From Planctomycetales bacterium (lineage in GTDB: Bacteria > Planctomycetota > Planctomycetia > Pirellulales > Pirellulaceae): a stretch of DNA of 41,990 bases. The notes below the pieces were generated by a model that ran no database searches, had not been told where the DNA came from, and saw nothing but the letters and a program-made list of their open reading frames with translations. Numbering within the stretch: the stretch's first letter is position 1; every line of letters begins with the position of its first letter. Of this stretch, positions 18,302-27,956 are shown in pieces. The stretch lies in contig JAGQOY010000038.1 of assembly GCA_020427005.1 (NCBI GenBank), positions 1 to 41,990 on the forward strand, written 5' to 3'. The translations under genes and the position numbers were made by a program.

Positions 18302-20743
18302 TTATGGAATCGCCGATCTCAAGTGACGATCCAGGAATTCAAATGTGCGGCGACCATGGATGGTATGTGGTCCGAGAAAGAACTCGATTTCAGTTTGGTA
18401 ATCTAGGCCTAGCTTGACATAATGTCGCCGCACTTTTGCGTACTCTGAAGCAACCCACTCATCGATACCAACACCATCATCGTGACCTCTTTCGACCATG
18501 AATGGGCGTGGGCAGATCAGCATGGCTAATTCGGCGTAATCTGCCACATGTCCCATGTTCCACTCAAAGATCTCGTATTCTCCAGTATAGACGTAGCTAA
18601 AGGGCTCATCGACCGATGCGTTCTTGGCGACCCAGGAGTTGAAATCTCCAGAACAGATGCTCATGCAGTATCCTGGCTGTTCTTGCGTTGGCACGATGAA
18701 TGGAGGCACACGCATGGCAGTCTTGCCACCATAGGACAAACCATAAAAAGCAATTTTTGAAGCCTCGACTTGGGGTAGAGTCGACAACCACCGGAGAGTC
18801 GCTGCGTGCTGGGCAATGATATAGCTGAACAAAGATCTAGCTAGCGGATTGCTTTGGCGCTGGATTGCGCGAAAGCGATCACCTCCCCGATATGGATTTT
18901 GAGGCGCGTAAACGATATAGCCTCGTTTGGCTAGTTCCACGCTGAATGCTTTGTAATACGCGTAGTCTCGTTCTCCTGGACCGGCCAGCGTGCTGTAGGG
19001 AGTACCCTCCAGGCCATGTTGGCATACTACCACGGGCCGTTGTTCTCCCGGTTTCAAAGAGTTAGGAAGCAATAGGACTCCTGACGCGGTAATGCGATCA
19101 TCGACGTCCAGGAGGATGTCGTAAGTAAGGTAATCTTCGTGAACCTCTATGAGGCGTGATCTCGGATTCGGTGGTAACTGTGGAACATCCAAGCGGCCTA
19201 TGAGCGTTTCGTGGATCTGCGACCGCAGACTGACGGTTGATTGTTCCCAGGCTGTTACAGAACTACGATCTAAAGTACTCCACGACTTGGCTCTGTCTCG
19301 ACTTGATTGACGAAGTACATTCTGCGTATGCTCGATCAGTTCGCCAACCATTCGACGTTGCCTTTGACTGGCATCGATATGTATGTTGGGTGTGATTCGA
19401 AGTGTTTCCAGTAAGGATTGCGGGTGAGATCTAGTTAGCGGCCGCGGCCATTCTGTACTATTTAGCATTTGCCCCAAAAACGCAATCAAAATCTCAGGTG
19501 CTAATGCAGGTTGACCGTCAAAAGATTGGTCGGACGAGACAACACAGGTAGTACTAAGCAAGCCCTGAGATAACAAGCTAGTTTCGATTTCGCGCAGTCG
19601 ATTTACTTCTAACATTGCTGATACGCGTTGTACCGGCTCGATTTTTCCAGGTGCTGCCATTGAGCGTTTTTCGGCCGTACTCCCGGTTACAAGCACAGAG
19701 GGCGTTTGGGGCGCTATTTCTATCGTCAGTTTGCGAGGGAATATTAGGCTGGCTAACTCAGCGTCCCCAAACTCTTCGAGCAGCCCCCAAACGTTTCGAT
19801 CGATAGTTTCTTTCCAGATTTGCTCGCGTTGGTCAAAGTAACCCGCCACCAGGGCTGCGTCGATGCGTTCATCGAGAGCGGCGCAGTAAAGGGCCAATTG
19901 TGCGCCATCACCTGCGCCGATTACCGCCAACGGTACGTCTTGGACCTGATTCCTCTTCGTAAGCTGATCGAAAGCCGCCAACGCTTTTTGAACTTCGTAC
20001 CCCAGTATGTGCCGACCGACCTCAAAGGCGGGACGATAGACGAATTCACGGTGTGAAAGATCGGTGCTTTTTCCTATCGCATCATTGTGGCTCCAGGTAG
20101 TTTCGCGATTGATCAGTGTGGGGATTAGAACTTCGCAGCCGAGAGCAGCTAATTGCAATCCAGCTGGTCTGGCACCTAGGGAACTTCCGTCCTCTAGGCC
20201 ACACATCATTTCGGGGTTCCAATTGGCATCGGGTAGGAGCACCACACGTGCGATTGGAGGGTCTGTCGGTAGCAGCCAATAACCTTCCCCTGTAACACCC
20301 TTTAGTACCGGCCAGCGAACACGGTATATGTGAAATTCGTCACTTTGGGCAACAATTGCTCCATGCTCAGATGTACTGATCAACTCGATGCCTTGGGCAG
20401 CAATTCTGTCGTCTACGACTCCAATTATCTTGGAAAAGCGGTTCCGCTTCTCCGGTGAAAGACGGTAGTAGGCGGCTGAATCTGCGGACCACGCCAACCG
20501 CCTACGTTGTCGAGCCAGAGAGATTTCGTGAAGGGCGAACTGAGAGATCCCCGACACCATCAATTCATCAAGTTGACGAGCTTCTTCTAATCGCAGAGTT
20601 TGAGGTAAGGGCGTCCCAACCTGAGAATCTAACTCTCTTCCACGGTCGTCCGCTGGCTGTTTCGGTGGATCTTGTGCGTTTACCGGAACCCGTAGGAAAA
20701 GCAGTCCAACCAGCAGCCAAAAACTGCGCAGTACCGAGTTCAT
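18302..20743 (-). CDS. Exported double alpha/beta hydrolase, esterase-like, first domain lacking the Ser
   Basis: About 813 residues from ATG 20743, which has AAAGGTG six bases upstream and starts a signal peptide (SFWLLVGLLFLRVPVNAQ). An in-frame ATG at 20770 is less likely. The C-terminal half (about 480-813) is an acetyl-xylan-esterase or dienelactone-hydrolase-like fold: nucleophile GLSYGG near Ser670, acid in RGHDDGVG near 752, and His in GPHTIHG near 796. The N-terminal half (about 100-400) has the same fold pattern (RVVLLPDANWNPE, then LAVIGAGDGAQLALY near 278), but the nucleophile elbow carries Asp instead of Ser. It is therefore probably inactive as a serine hydrolase. The protein should be exported or periplasmic. 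It starts 63 bases after purF on the same strand; any functional link is unclear. Confidence 0.82.
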   Translation of the reverse strand: MNSVLRSFWLLVGLLFLRVPVNAQDPPKQPADDRGRELDSQVGTPLPQTLRLEEARQLDELMVSGISQFALHEISLARQRRRLAWSADSAAYYRLSPEKRNRFSKIIGVVDDRIAAQGIELISTSEHGAIVAQSDEFHIYRVRWPVLKGVTGEGYWLLPTDPPIARVVLLPDANWNPEMMCGLEDGSSLGARPAGLQLAALGCEVLIPTLINRETTWSHNDAIGKSTDLSHREFVYRPAFEVGRHILGYEVQKALAAFDQLTKRNQVQDVPLAVIGAGDGAQLALYCAALDERIDAALVAGYFDQREQIWKETIDRNVWGLLEEFGDAELASLIFPRKLTIEIAPQTPSVLVTGSTAEKRSMAAPGKIEPVQRVSAMLEVNRLREIETSLLSQGLLSTTCVVSSDQSFDGQPALAPEILIAFLGQMLNSTEWPRPLTRSHPQSLLETLRITPNIHIDASQRQRRMVGELIEHTQNVLRQSSRDRAKSWSTLDRSSVTAWEQSTVSLRSQIHETLIGRLDVPQLPPNPRSRLIEVHEDYLTYDILLDVDDRITASGVLLLPNSLKPGEQRPVVVCQHGLEGTPYSTLAGPGERDYAYYKAFSVELAKRGYIVYAPQNPYRGGDRFRAIQRQSNPLARSLFSYIIAQHAATLRWLSTLPQVEASKIAFYGLSYGGKTAMRVPPFIVPTQEQPGYCMSICSGDFNSWVAKNASVDEPFSYVYTGEYEIFEWNMGHVADYAELAMLICPRPFMVERGHDDGVGIDEWVASEYAKVRRHYVKLGLDYQTEIEFFLGPHTIHGRRTFEFLDRHLRSAIP

Positions 20744-20806
20744 GTGGCACCTTTGAATTTTCGGCTTCAATAGCGTTCGTTGGATATGAACTTGAACTTA
20801 CCTGGA

Positions 20807-22429
20807 TTAGCCGATTTCTGTCCCTGCAACCAAGTTCTCGTAGGTTCGGTGGATTTTACCGCTCAAAGATTCGCAAGATTGTTTACCCGAATTTTTTAGT
20901 GCTAGGTTGTAGAGTCGTTGGCCATGTTCGGTTGGATAGTCGCCTGTTATGCAGGCCTGGCACAAGCTGCCTTCACTCAATCCTATAGCTCGCGAAATGG
21001 CACTGACCGGCAAGTATCGTAAAGAATCGCACCCTAGAGTTGTAGCCATTCGATCCTGTGCTTCAAGCGTCAGGATCGTACTCCCCATGAACTTGGGCGC
21101 GAACAATTCGTCGATCGTCGACATGTCAATTCCATAAAAACAGGGAGCGATAATGGGTGGGCATGCCACACGTACATGGATTTCTTTTGCACCGCCCAAC
21201 ACGCGAATGCGATCTAGCAACACTTTCATAGTGGTACTACGGACGATCGAATCTTCAACTAGAAAAACTCGCTTACCTTCGAGTACTTCGCGCAACGGAG
21301 TGTACTTGCTTGCCGCTTTAGCCTTTCGCGCTCGGCCGCCTTCGATAAACGTACGGCCCGAATAACGATTACGGATCAGGCCTTCACGACTTGGGACGCC
21401 CAGCACATAGGCCATTGCGTCAGCGGCAGCCTTGCTTGTATCTGGCACCGGCACGACGATCGTATCCTGGTCCAGTGGAACCACATTTTCCTCGCGTTCT
21501 AGGCGGGCAAGCTCCTCACCGAGTTTTGTACGTGATAGATAAACACTTCGACTGTCGAGCGTGCTGGCGACGTTTGCGAAATAGACCCATTCAAAAAAAC
21601 AGTGAGCCGTTCGTTCTGATTTTAGAAAAGGTTGGATACGTACGCCTTGAGGTGAGACGACGATTAGATGACCCGGCGGCAGGGAGTGAATGTTTTCGGG
21701 GTCAAATCCTAGATTCAATAGGGCAACGCTTTCGCTAGCAGCAGCAAACAAGGGGCCTTCGTGGGCATAGCAAAGAGGTTTCATGCCAAGTGGATCGCGA
21801 GCCAATAGGAGTTCACCACGCGCATTCATGAGCGCCAGGCTGTATGCCCCATCAAATTGTTGCGCAACTGTCGCAAAAATATCGGCTATGTCTCGACCTG
21901 GCTGGCCTCTCGATAGTTCGCGCCCGAGCTCGTGCATGATGATCTCAGTATCAGTATCCCGAGCAAGGTGATACTCCCCTTCATCCATCAGCTTCGCCCG
22001 CAATTTGGCATAATTTGCCAGTTGACCATTGAAGCAGAAGGAGAACCATTTGTGCTTATGAATATGCTGCCGTTCAAATGGTTGCGCATAGTTGCGGTCG
22101 TCTTTACCGCAGGTCGCATATCGAACGTGTCCGATGGCTGCGAGACCGGCGTATTCACGCATCAAAGCCTCGCTTTTCCCACGATGAGAAAGGCGAAATA
22201 CCTCAGCTACGGTGCCAATGTCCTTCATCGTCTCAAGCAAGTTGGAACGATCAGGCGAAAATGTCGTCATGCCTGCAGCAAGTTGCCCGCGATTTTGGAT
22301 GTCTTGCAACATGCGAGGTAACAAGCGCGAGACTTCACTTGGGCCTTGGTCTGGACACAGCGGACTTGGTTCTTCGCTGGGGAGGTGATAGATAGCCGCC
22401 ACTCCACATTCGTGATGAAGTTCGCTCAT
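20807..22429 (-). CDS. purF: Amidophosphoribosyltransferase
   Basis: 540 residues. PurF makes phosphoribosylamine from PRPP and glutamine, the first committed step of purine synthesis, releasing PPi. A seven-residue propeptide (MSELHHE) precedes the expected N-terminal catalytic Cys (C8 in [10 protein letters not shown]) of the class II glutaminase domain; [10 protein letters not shown] and FNGQLANY are further glutaminase markers. The PRPP-binding loop reads [13 protein letters not shown]. Cys residues in the C-terminal half (for example CDSL and [10 protein letters not shown]) fit the iron-sulfur-containing Bacillus-type enzyme. It is cytoplasmic. An open frame of unknown value lies 33 bases upstream. 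No purine riboswitch-like leader was seen. Confidence 0.95.
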   Translation of the reverse strand: MSELHHECGVAAIYHLPSEEPSPLCPDQGPSEVSRLLPRMLQDIQNRGQLAAGMTTFSPDRSNLLETMKDIGTVAEVFRLSHRGKSEALMREYAGLAAIGHVRYATCGKDDRNYAQPFERQHIHKHKWFSFCFNGQLANYAKLRAKLMDEGEYHLARDTDTEIIMHELGRELSRGQPGRDIADIFATVAQQFDGAYSLALMNARGELLLARDPLGMKPLCYAHEGPLFAAASESVALLNLGFDPENIHSLPPGHLIVVSPQGVRIQPFLKSERTAHCFFEWVYFANVASTLDSRSVYLSRTKLGEELARLEREENVVPLDQDTIVVPVPDTSKAAADAMAYVLGVPSREGLIRNRYSGRTFIEGGRARKAKAASKYTPLREVLEGKRVFLVEDSIVRSTTMKVLLDRIRVLGGAKEIHVRVACPPIIAPCFYGIDMSTIDELFAPKFMGSTILTLEAQDRMATTLGCDSLRYLPVSAISRAIGLSEGSLCQACITGDYPTEHGQRLYNLALKNSGKQSCESLSGKIHRTYENLVAGTEIG

Positions 22430-22462
22430 TGTGTAGACTAGTTTGAACTAGGTTAAAGGAAT

Positions 22463-22639
22463 TCAACGAACGGCTGGTTGCGCAACAACGTAAAAATCCA
22501 GCCAGCTACCAGGGATTAGGTAATAGTGTACCTGGGAACGACTTTTGATCAAACGCATTGCCTTCCGCGCATGACCTCGCCAGGTTCCAAGATAAGACGT
22601 TGCTTCGGCGGGATCTTGCCCTCCCCAAGCACTTTCCAA
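22463..22639 (-). CDS. Possible small protein ahead of purF
   Basis: A minus-strand frame of about 58 residues, read from TTG 22639, has an AAGGGA sequence seven bases upstream. The composition is protein-like (ATSYLGTWRGHARKAMRL, then VHYYLIPGSWLDFYVV) rather than like a random frame, with four Trp. It ends 33 bases before purF and would be cotranscribed with it. I do not recognise a family. An earlier TTG at 22645 is possible. Competing open frames on both strands make this uncertain. Confidence 0.35.
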   Translation of the reverse strand: MESAWGGQDPAEATSYLGTWRGHARKAMRLIKSRSQVHYYLIPGSWLDFYVVAQPAVR

Positions 22640-22871
22640 AGCCAATTCCCTTGCAATTGGAGAAATCTTTCACATATTCCCTTCGTGCTACCACTTTCGG
22701 AACTTCGTTTCCAACCGATAATCAAGCGAACCTTGCTGCTTTTAACGTTTCTGCAGGCTTTTTTACACCCGATTCAGGGCGTACCCGTTCCCTCAATACA
22801 GCCGAATTGGCGCACTTTCTGTTCGTGGATCTACATTCTTTTTTTGGCAATAATTCTCTTCAAATACCAAT

Positions 22872-24008
22872 ATGGACGAATCCATACGCCAAACTTGGCT
22901 GAATTCAGTATCCACAATCGTTGTAAAAGTAGGCTCTCGGGTGCTGACCGGGCAAGACGGGCATCTTGATCGAGAACAAGTGGCCTCGTTGGCATCGCAG
23001 CTCGTCCATCTGGTTGATCAAGGTAAGCAAGTAGTATTGGTTAGCTCTGGCGCGGTCGCCTCGGGTGTTGCCAAGCTAGGATTGCCGTGTCGGCCTTCCG
23101 AATTGGCACGGCTGCAGGCTGTTGCAGCGGTTGGTCAAGCCCACCTCATACAAGCCTATGAACACTTTTTTTCTGCCCACGGCCGTCACGCGGCACAGGT
23201 GCTGTTAACCGCAGAAGATCTTGATGATCGCACTCGCTATCTCAATGTGCGCAATACATTGGTCGCATTGTTGGAGTTAGGAGTAATTCCTGTTATTAAC
23301 GAAAACGATACGGTAGCCGTTGATGAATTGCTGACCACGTTTGGTGACAATGATCGCTTGGCTGCCATGGTGGCCGGCCTGCTCGCCCGCCCTGCCCTGA
23401 TTATCCTTAGCGACGTAGTTGGTCTGTATGACAAGGATCCAGTTCAACCGGATGCCGAGGTCATCAGCGTTGTCGAGCAACTTGACCAATCGATACTCGA
23501 CATGGCGGTTCAGCGTCGTAACGGAATCAGCAAAGGGGGCATGGCAAGCAAACTGCGTGCAGCTCAATTTGTTACTCAGAGTGGCGCGCCGGTAGTCATC
23601 GCAGGCGGAAGAGTCCCAAGAGTGTTGGAACGCTTGGCTGCAGGTGAAGATTTGGGTACTTTGTTTCTACCGCAACCGCGAAGCCTAACACCCAAGAAAC
23701 GATGGATCGGATTTAGCGCCCAACCAGCTGGCAAAATCATCGTTGACCAGGGCGCGGTCAAGGCGCTGTCCACCAAGGGCAAAAGCCTATTAGCTGTTGG
23801 GATTACCGATGTAAAAGGTGAATTCCTCAAAGGTGAAGTCGTCTTGATAGTCGATGGCGATGGTAAAAGCATTGCTCGGGGTTTAACTAACTACGCTTCG
23901 GATGAGCTACGACGCATTCAAGGCCGCCAATCGGACGAGATTGCGGAAGCTTTAGGGCACTGTCCTTACGGTGAAGTGATTCACTACGACAACATGACAT
24001 TGGCTTGA
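22872..24008 (+). CDS. proB: Glutamate 5-kinase with PUA domain
   Basis: 378 residues, normal for full-length ProB. It phosphorylates glutamate with ATP at the first step of proline synthesis. The amino-acid-kinase domain (about 10-260) shows VVKVGSRVL, VLVSSGAVASG, PVINENDTVAVDEL and FGDNDRLAAMVA. GISKGGMASKLRAA is the characteristic C-terminal part of the kinase domain. A PUA domain (about 275-360; GAVKALSTKGKSLLAVGI, VVLIVDGDG) completes the protein. It is cytoplasmic. No proA gene is in the window. It is followed 71 bases later by the epimerase gene on the same strand, so the two may be cotranscribed. There is no strong ribosome site. Confidence 0.95.
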   Translation: MDESIRQTWLNSVSTIVVKVGSRVLTGQDGHLDREQVASLASQLVHLVDQGKQVVLVSSGAVASGVAKLGLPCRPSELARLQAVAAVGQAHLIQAYEHFFSAHGRHAAQVLLTAEDLDDRTRYLNVRNTLVALLELGVIPVINENDTVAVDELLTTFGDNDRLAAMVAGLLARPALIILSDVVGLYDKDPVQPDAEVISVVEQLDQSILDMAVQRRNGISKGGMASKLRAAQFVTQSGAPVVIAGGRVPRVLERLAAGEDLGTLFLPQPRSLTPKKRWIGFSAQPAGKIIVDQGAVKALSTKGKSLLAVGITDVKGEFLKGEVVLIVDGDGKSIARGLTNYASDELRRIQGRQSDEIAEALGHCPYGEVIHYDNMTLA

Positions 24009-24079
24009 GATGACACGAGCAAGAAACGTGCAACTCTATCCCACATACATTAGAAATACTGACATTTGAAAGAACTTAC

Positions 24080-25330
24080 ATGTTAACTTTGGAACGGTTT
24101 TCTTTTGGCGTCGGGGATCGCTTTGCCCACCAAGCAAAGGCTCAGCTCAGGGCCTTTCAGTTGTTAGGAGCCGATGGTATCGACGTGGTCCCCGTATGGA
24201 ACAAATCGAATCGAGAACACACCTTCATCGGCTCTGAGCCGAAGAGTGTCTATGATGCTGGAGCGGCTGCAGTAGCCGACTTGAATTGGGCGGGTGCTTG
24301 GTACGTGGATGCAGATCACATTCGATTGGATACCGTCGATCGGTTTTTGCCACACTCCAATTTCTTTACCATCGACGTGGCTGATTCAATAGGCAAAACG
24401 GCAAGTAGTGACCTAGTGGAGAGCTTTGTCGATGCACATCCTGAGTTGATTGGACAGGTGTCAATTGATGGATTGTCGGAGCCTCTCCAAATAACTCGAA
24501 ATGATGTAATTCAAGTAGCCAGCAAATATCTTTTGGCTGTGCATGAGGCGGCCGAAATATATCGCTACATTGCATCCCACAAGGGGGAAGAGAATTTTGT
24601 GGCCGAAGTATCTATGGATGAAACGGACAGTCCACAAACGCCACCGGAGTTGTTAATCATTCTGGCGGCGTTAGCCGATCAGCGAGTTCGATTGCAGACC
24701 ATTGCCCCAAAGTTCACTGGCCGGTTCAATAAAGGTGTAGACTATGTGGGAGACCTGACACAGTTCGAACGTGAATTTGAGGCTGATTTGGCGGTCATCG
24801 CCCACGCCATTTCCAGCTATGGATTGCCCCAAAATCTCAAATTAAGCGTGCATAGCGGTAGCGATAAGTTCAGCCTCTATCCAATCATCCGCCGAGCCCT
24901 CGAAAAATGGAACGCAGGACTTCACTTGAAGACTGCGGGTACTACTTGGCTGGAGGAGCTAATCGGATTAGCCGAAGCAGGTGGAGATGGATTGGAACTT
25001 GCCAAAGAGATTTACGCGTATTCACTCGAGCATGTTGACCAACTTTGTGCACCATACGCAAGTGTCATTGATATTGATCGCACATGCTTGCCAAGTGCAG
25101 TCACAGTGAACGACTGGTCTGGCACGCAGCTCGCCAATGCATTGCGACATATCCCGTCGCATCCGGAGTTTAACATGCATGTACGGCAACTCTTGCACGT
25201 AGCCTTCAAAGTAGCGGCTCAAGCCGGTAACCGTTACTTGGACTTACTGGAAGCCAACGAAGAAATCGTTGCCAAGCAAGTCACTGATAACATTTATCTC
25301 AGACACATGCGGCCATTGTTCATCAATTAG
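24080..25330 (+). CDS. Tagaturonate epimerase family protein (UxaE-like)
   Basis: 416 residues. It looks like the UxaE family, first described in Thermotoga as a tagaturonate/fructuronate epimerase of hexuronate breakdown. Supporting stretches are the N-terminal FSFGVGDRFAHQ, NREHTFIGSEP, VAEVSMDETDSPQTPPELL, APKFTGRFNKGVDYVGD and LSVHSGSDKFSLYP. His, Asp and Glu residues in these strands could hold a metal, as expected for an epimerase of this type. There is no signal peptide. It may share a transcript with proB, which has no known tie to uronate metabolism, and no uronate isomerase or dehydrogenase genes are nearby. The exact substrate is therefore open, since this family also occurs outside uronate operons. 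Confidence 0.72.
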   Translation: MLTLERFSFGVGDRFAHQAKAQLRAFQLLGADGIDVVPVWNKSNREHTFIGSEPKSVYDAGAAAVADLNWAGAWYVDADHIRLDTVDRFLPHSNFFTIDVADSIGKTASSDLVESFVDAHPELIGQVSIDGLSEPLQITRNDVIQVASKYLLAVHEAAEIYRYIASHKGEENFVAEVSMDETDSPQTPPELLIILAALADQRVRLQTIAPKFTGRFNKGVDYVGDLTQFEREFEADLAVIAHAISSYGLPQNLKLSVHSGSDKFSLYPIIRRALEKWNAGLHLKTAGTTWLEELIGLAEAGGDGLELAKEIYAYSLEHVDQLCAPYASVIDIDRTCLPSAVTVNDWSGTQLANALRHIPSHPEFNMHVRQLLHVAFKVAAQAGNRYLDLLEANEEIVAKQVTDNIYLRHMRPLFIN

Positions 25331-25485
25331 AACAGACTTCGCTTAGCAATCGCACGCTTGATCAACGATTTACTTGCACAAACTATCGGTCGTTGCGACT
25401 CGTACTCGTAAGGCCGTCCACATAAAATGACTGTAAGGATTGCGTCTAAATCTACGTGGGAAGCATATTCCCAGCGCATACGATC

Positions 25486-26109
25486 CTAAGCCACTTGTTC
25501 GCCTGCTGTTTTGCTTGCGGATGCAAGTACATCCAGAATGGAATATACGGCGGTAGCAAGTGTAGAAATTGGCAGCGAAGGCAAGTTTAAATTTTCTCTG
25601 GCTACCTGCTCGGTGGCCAGTGGTAAATGCATGAATCCAACTTGCGTGCTGGCGCCGGCGGAGACCATCTGGTGAAGGCTTAGGTAAAGAGTGGCATTGC
25701 AAAGAAAGGTACCGGCGTTGTAGGAAATAAGAGCCGGAATCTGGTGCTCCTTCAGTCGATCCGCACACAAGCCAACAGGAAAGGTACTGCGGTAGGCTAG
25801 CGGAGCTGCGTCAATCAGACATGGAAGCTCCGACCCCTGTTCTTCCAAACATCCAGCGATGTTTAGTGCTACCGACTCAAGTTTGACCGCACTGGCGCCC
25901 GGCGATTGTCCCAGATGGAGAACCGCGTCAAGCGGCTTACTTAGGTCTTCCAGTAGTTTTTCTTGCATGCGTTGCAAATGTACCGGATACCTTCGAGTAA
26001 TTAATTCAAGGTTCGTCGGGCGATGCTTCAGAAGCTCAACCAGTGCTAGCCAGCTTGAGTTCTCGGACCATTGGTCATAGGGTTCGAAGGCAGTTAATAA
26101 AATACGCAC
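25486..26109 (-). CDS. pcp: Pyroglutamyl-peptidase I (C15 family)
   Basis: About 207 residues from GTG 26109, which begins VRILLTAFEPYDQW, the standard N-terminus of the family, with GAGG just upstream. An ATG at 26154 adds 15 unrelated residues. The catalytic triad is present: Glu78 in KLESVALN, Cys137 in SYNAGTFLCNATLY and His161 in GFMHLPLATEQ. The enzyme removes N-terminal pyroglutamate from peptides and is cytoplasmic. Some surrounding residues diverge, for example GQSPGASAV for the usual GQAGGR-type segment, so specificity could be shifted. It is a single gene, convergent with the epimerase gene. Confidence 0.85.
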   Translation of the reverse strand: MRILLTAFEPYDQWSENSSWLALVELLKHRPTNLELITRRYPVHLQRMQEKLLEDLSKPLDAVLHLGQSPGASAVKLESVALNIAGCLEEQGSELPCLIDAAPLAYRSTFPVGLCADRLKEHQIPALISYNAGTFLCNATLYLSLHQMVSAGASTQVGFMHLPLATEQVARENLNLPSLPISTLATAVYSILDVLASASKTAGEQVA

Positions 26110-26939
26110 GCAACCTCGTCCTAGCTGTACGGCTTCACTGAACGCGTGAAACACGGGAAGGCCATCCGCTCCGAGTCGCCATACTGAAATCGTAAAACGC
26201 TGCCGTGAAGTGGGATTCGTTCCGGTTCAACGCATTCGAGGTTCAAATTAGACAAACTTCGGGGGATAACCCCTGCGAAATTCAGTGCCAACTATCCATG
26301 GCAGGATTTTCCTGGGTTAAAATATGTGGGCTGAACGCTAACCAATTATGGCATACAGTTGAACCACCAGTTGCGATTAAGTGTGCCAATTTTGGACACT
26401 TCCCGGGAAACGCGAGCAACTGCGATTCACAACTCGCCCTCCCTCCGGCAGGTGCGTCGTCTCGACGCGACCTATTGCAAGGTGGGAAGGAGCCCTGCGA
26501 TAAGGAGTACATTACGACTTCATTGGCAGTCGCACGCGACTCTCTCCAGAGGATGGCCTAATAAAAAAGTCTATTTTCCAAGGGAAAAAATGCTGTTGAG
26601 TAATTTTTGCAACCGAGCAGGGCTTTCTTGAGTAACGCAAAATGCAACTTACCCTCCCGAATTTCGGGAGGCCCGACCGCAGTGCGGTCGGGGAGGGATG
26701 GAGATTGGGGGCCAACGGCGTTCAGCGAGAAGTTTCGTAATTGGTGACTCTTTATCAGGTCACACCAGAGGGAGAGTAGAATTGAGGAGAGTCTGATTTG
26801 TCATGTTTTCCCAGGGTGGTCGGCCAATCAACCAGCAATTACCATGGTCATAGTCTGAACGAATGGACTGGCTAGTCCGATATAACCCACCGTTGTAATC
26901 CACTCCGATGTTAAAAACCTTCCGCAGACTGAATCTGAA
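26110..26939. other. Long intergenic region with a repeat element
   Basis: An 830-base gap between the divergent peptidase gene and the leucine-rich-repeat gene. It holds the paired-hairpin repeat at 26644-26700 and a small GGGG/CCCC hairpin near 26262. The open frames seen are short, overlap on both strands and have unconvincing composition. No promoter could be fixed with confidence. Confidence 0.5.
26644..26700. repeat. Two-arm REP-like intergenic repeat
   Basis: The element begins GCAACTTACCCTCCC (26644-26658), which recurs exactly at 41648-41662. Two near-perfect hairpins follow: CTCCCGAATTTCGGGAG (26654-26670), then CCCGACCGCA at 26672-26681 pairing with TGCGGTCGGG at 26683-26692. An outer CCCTCC/GGAGGG pairing is an alternative. 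The shape resembles bacterial REP sequences mobilised by REP-associated tyrosine transposases. No such transposase gene is in the window. Confidence 0.65.
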
Positions 26940-27764
26940 ATGAAATTCCTGGTTGCCTACTCTGTCGCGATTGTCATCCTCTTCAATTTCCGCGTCGTTT
27001 CTGCCGAGGACTTGTTTCCTGATAAGGGGTTAGAGGCTGCTGTGCGGCACGAGGTCTTTGCCAAGCGATACAACGAAGAACCTCTTACCAAAGACGATGT
27101 GAAGAACATCTCTCAGTTGCATGGTAAAGGTAAAGGTATTAAGAGCCTGGCTGGTCTCGAGAATTGCTTGGCCATTCAGGAAATAGATTTAGAGAATAAT
27201 GAGATCGTCGATTTGGAGCCTATGCGTGGACTAAAACTATTGTTGTCCATTAACTTGGCCGGAAACAAAATCGAATCGATCGAACCGCTATCCGAATTGA
27301 CCCGAGTCCAATATCTGGAATTGTCTGGGAACGCTGTACAGGGCATCGGTCCTATTGCCAAGATGATCAATATGCGTTCGCTGTACCTTTCCAATAATAA
27401 GATTGAGAAAATCGAAGTTTTTGAGAACTTGCCCAAGGTGTGGACTTGTTATTTAGCCGGCAACCCGGTCAAAGACTTTGGCCCTGTTGGCAAGCTTCGC
27501 TGGTTGAGCTCAGCGGACTTTAGCAATTGCCATCTGGAAAACCTGGATTTCTTGCGGCCGCTCAGTGAGATCAAGTACCTCAATTGCCAAGAGAACAAGT
27601 TGTCTGATCTTCAGGTCTTGGTTGAAATGGCTCAAAGTGACAAAGAGCGCCGGTTCGCCCCCTTCTGGGAAATCTATCTCAAAGGAAATCCGTTGAGCGA
27701 AAAAGCCAAAACGGAGCAATTGGAGGCCCTAAAATCTCTGGGTGCCAGATTGCACCTGGAATAA
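26940..27764 (+). CDS. Exported leucine-rich-repeat protein
   Basis: 274 residues with a Sec signal peptide (MKFLVAYSVAIVILFNFRVVSAED). A leader helix region (about 25-65, FPDKGLEAAVRHEVF) resembles the cap seen in bacterial SDS22-like leucine-rich-repeat proteins. At least five repeats of about 22 residues follow (about 66-190), for example IQEIDLENNEIVDLEPM, LLSINLAGNKIESIEPL and MRSLYLSNNKIEKIEVF. The protein ends with a less regular repeat and a capping helix. It is probably secreted or periplasmic and would bind a protein or polymer; the ligand is unknown. It is monocistronic, with long gaps on both sides. Confidence 0.85.
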   Translation: MKFLVAYSVAIVILFNFRVVSAEDLFPDKGLEAAVRHEVFAKRYNEEPLTKDDVKNISQLHGKGKGIKSLAGLENCLAIQEIDLENNEIVDLEPMRGLKLLLSINLAGNKIESIEPLSELTRVQYLELSGNAVQGIGPIAKMINMRSLYLSNNKIEKIEVFENLPKVWTCYLAGNPVKDFGPVGKLRWLSSADFSNCHLENLDFLRPLSEIKYLNCQENKLSDLQVLVEMAQSDKERRFAPFWEIYLKGNPLSEKAKTEQLEALKSLGARLHLE

Positions 27765-27910
27765 AATCTTGGAGTTACCCACTTTTTTGCAATCGACTGA
27801 ATGTGTTTAGCGGATGGGCCCCTGAATCTGCTGTTAACAGGGCGCGTTAACACGTTTCGTTAAGGGTTAACAATTTCGATCAGAGTATTTCGAGATTTTG
27901 CAATACAACC

Positions 27911-27956
27911 CACCCTCCAAGTTTTTGGAACATCGACTGCTTTGGCGGGGAGGGTG
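27911..27956. repeat. Inverted repeat related to the REP-like element
   Basis: CACCCTCC (27911-27918) pairs with GGAGGGTG (27949-27956). Inside, CCAA and TTGG (27917-27928) can form a small hairpin. The ACCCTCC entry and GGGGAGGG exit are shared with the element at 26644-26700, so this may be a diverged family member. Confidence 0.45.

Noticed and set aside
22526..22969. Plus-strand open frame overlapping the start of proB
   Set aside because: It overlaps well-supported ProB coding sequence in another frame and has no family resemblance.
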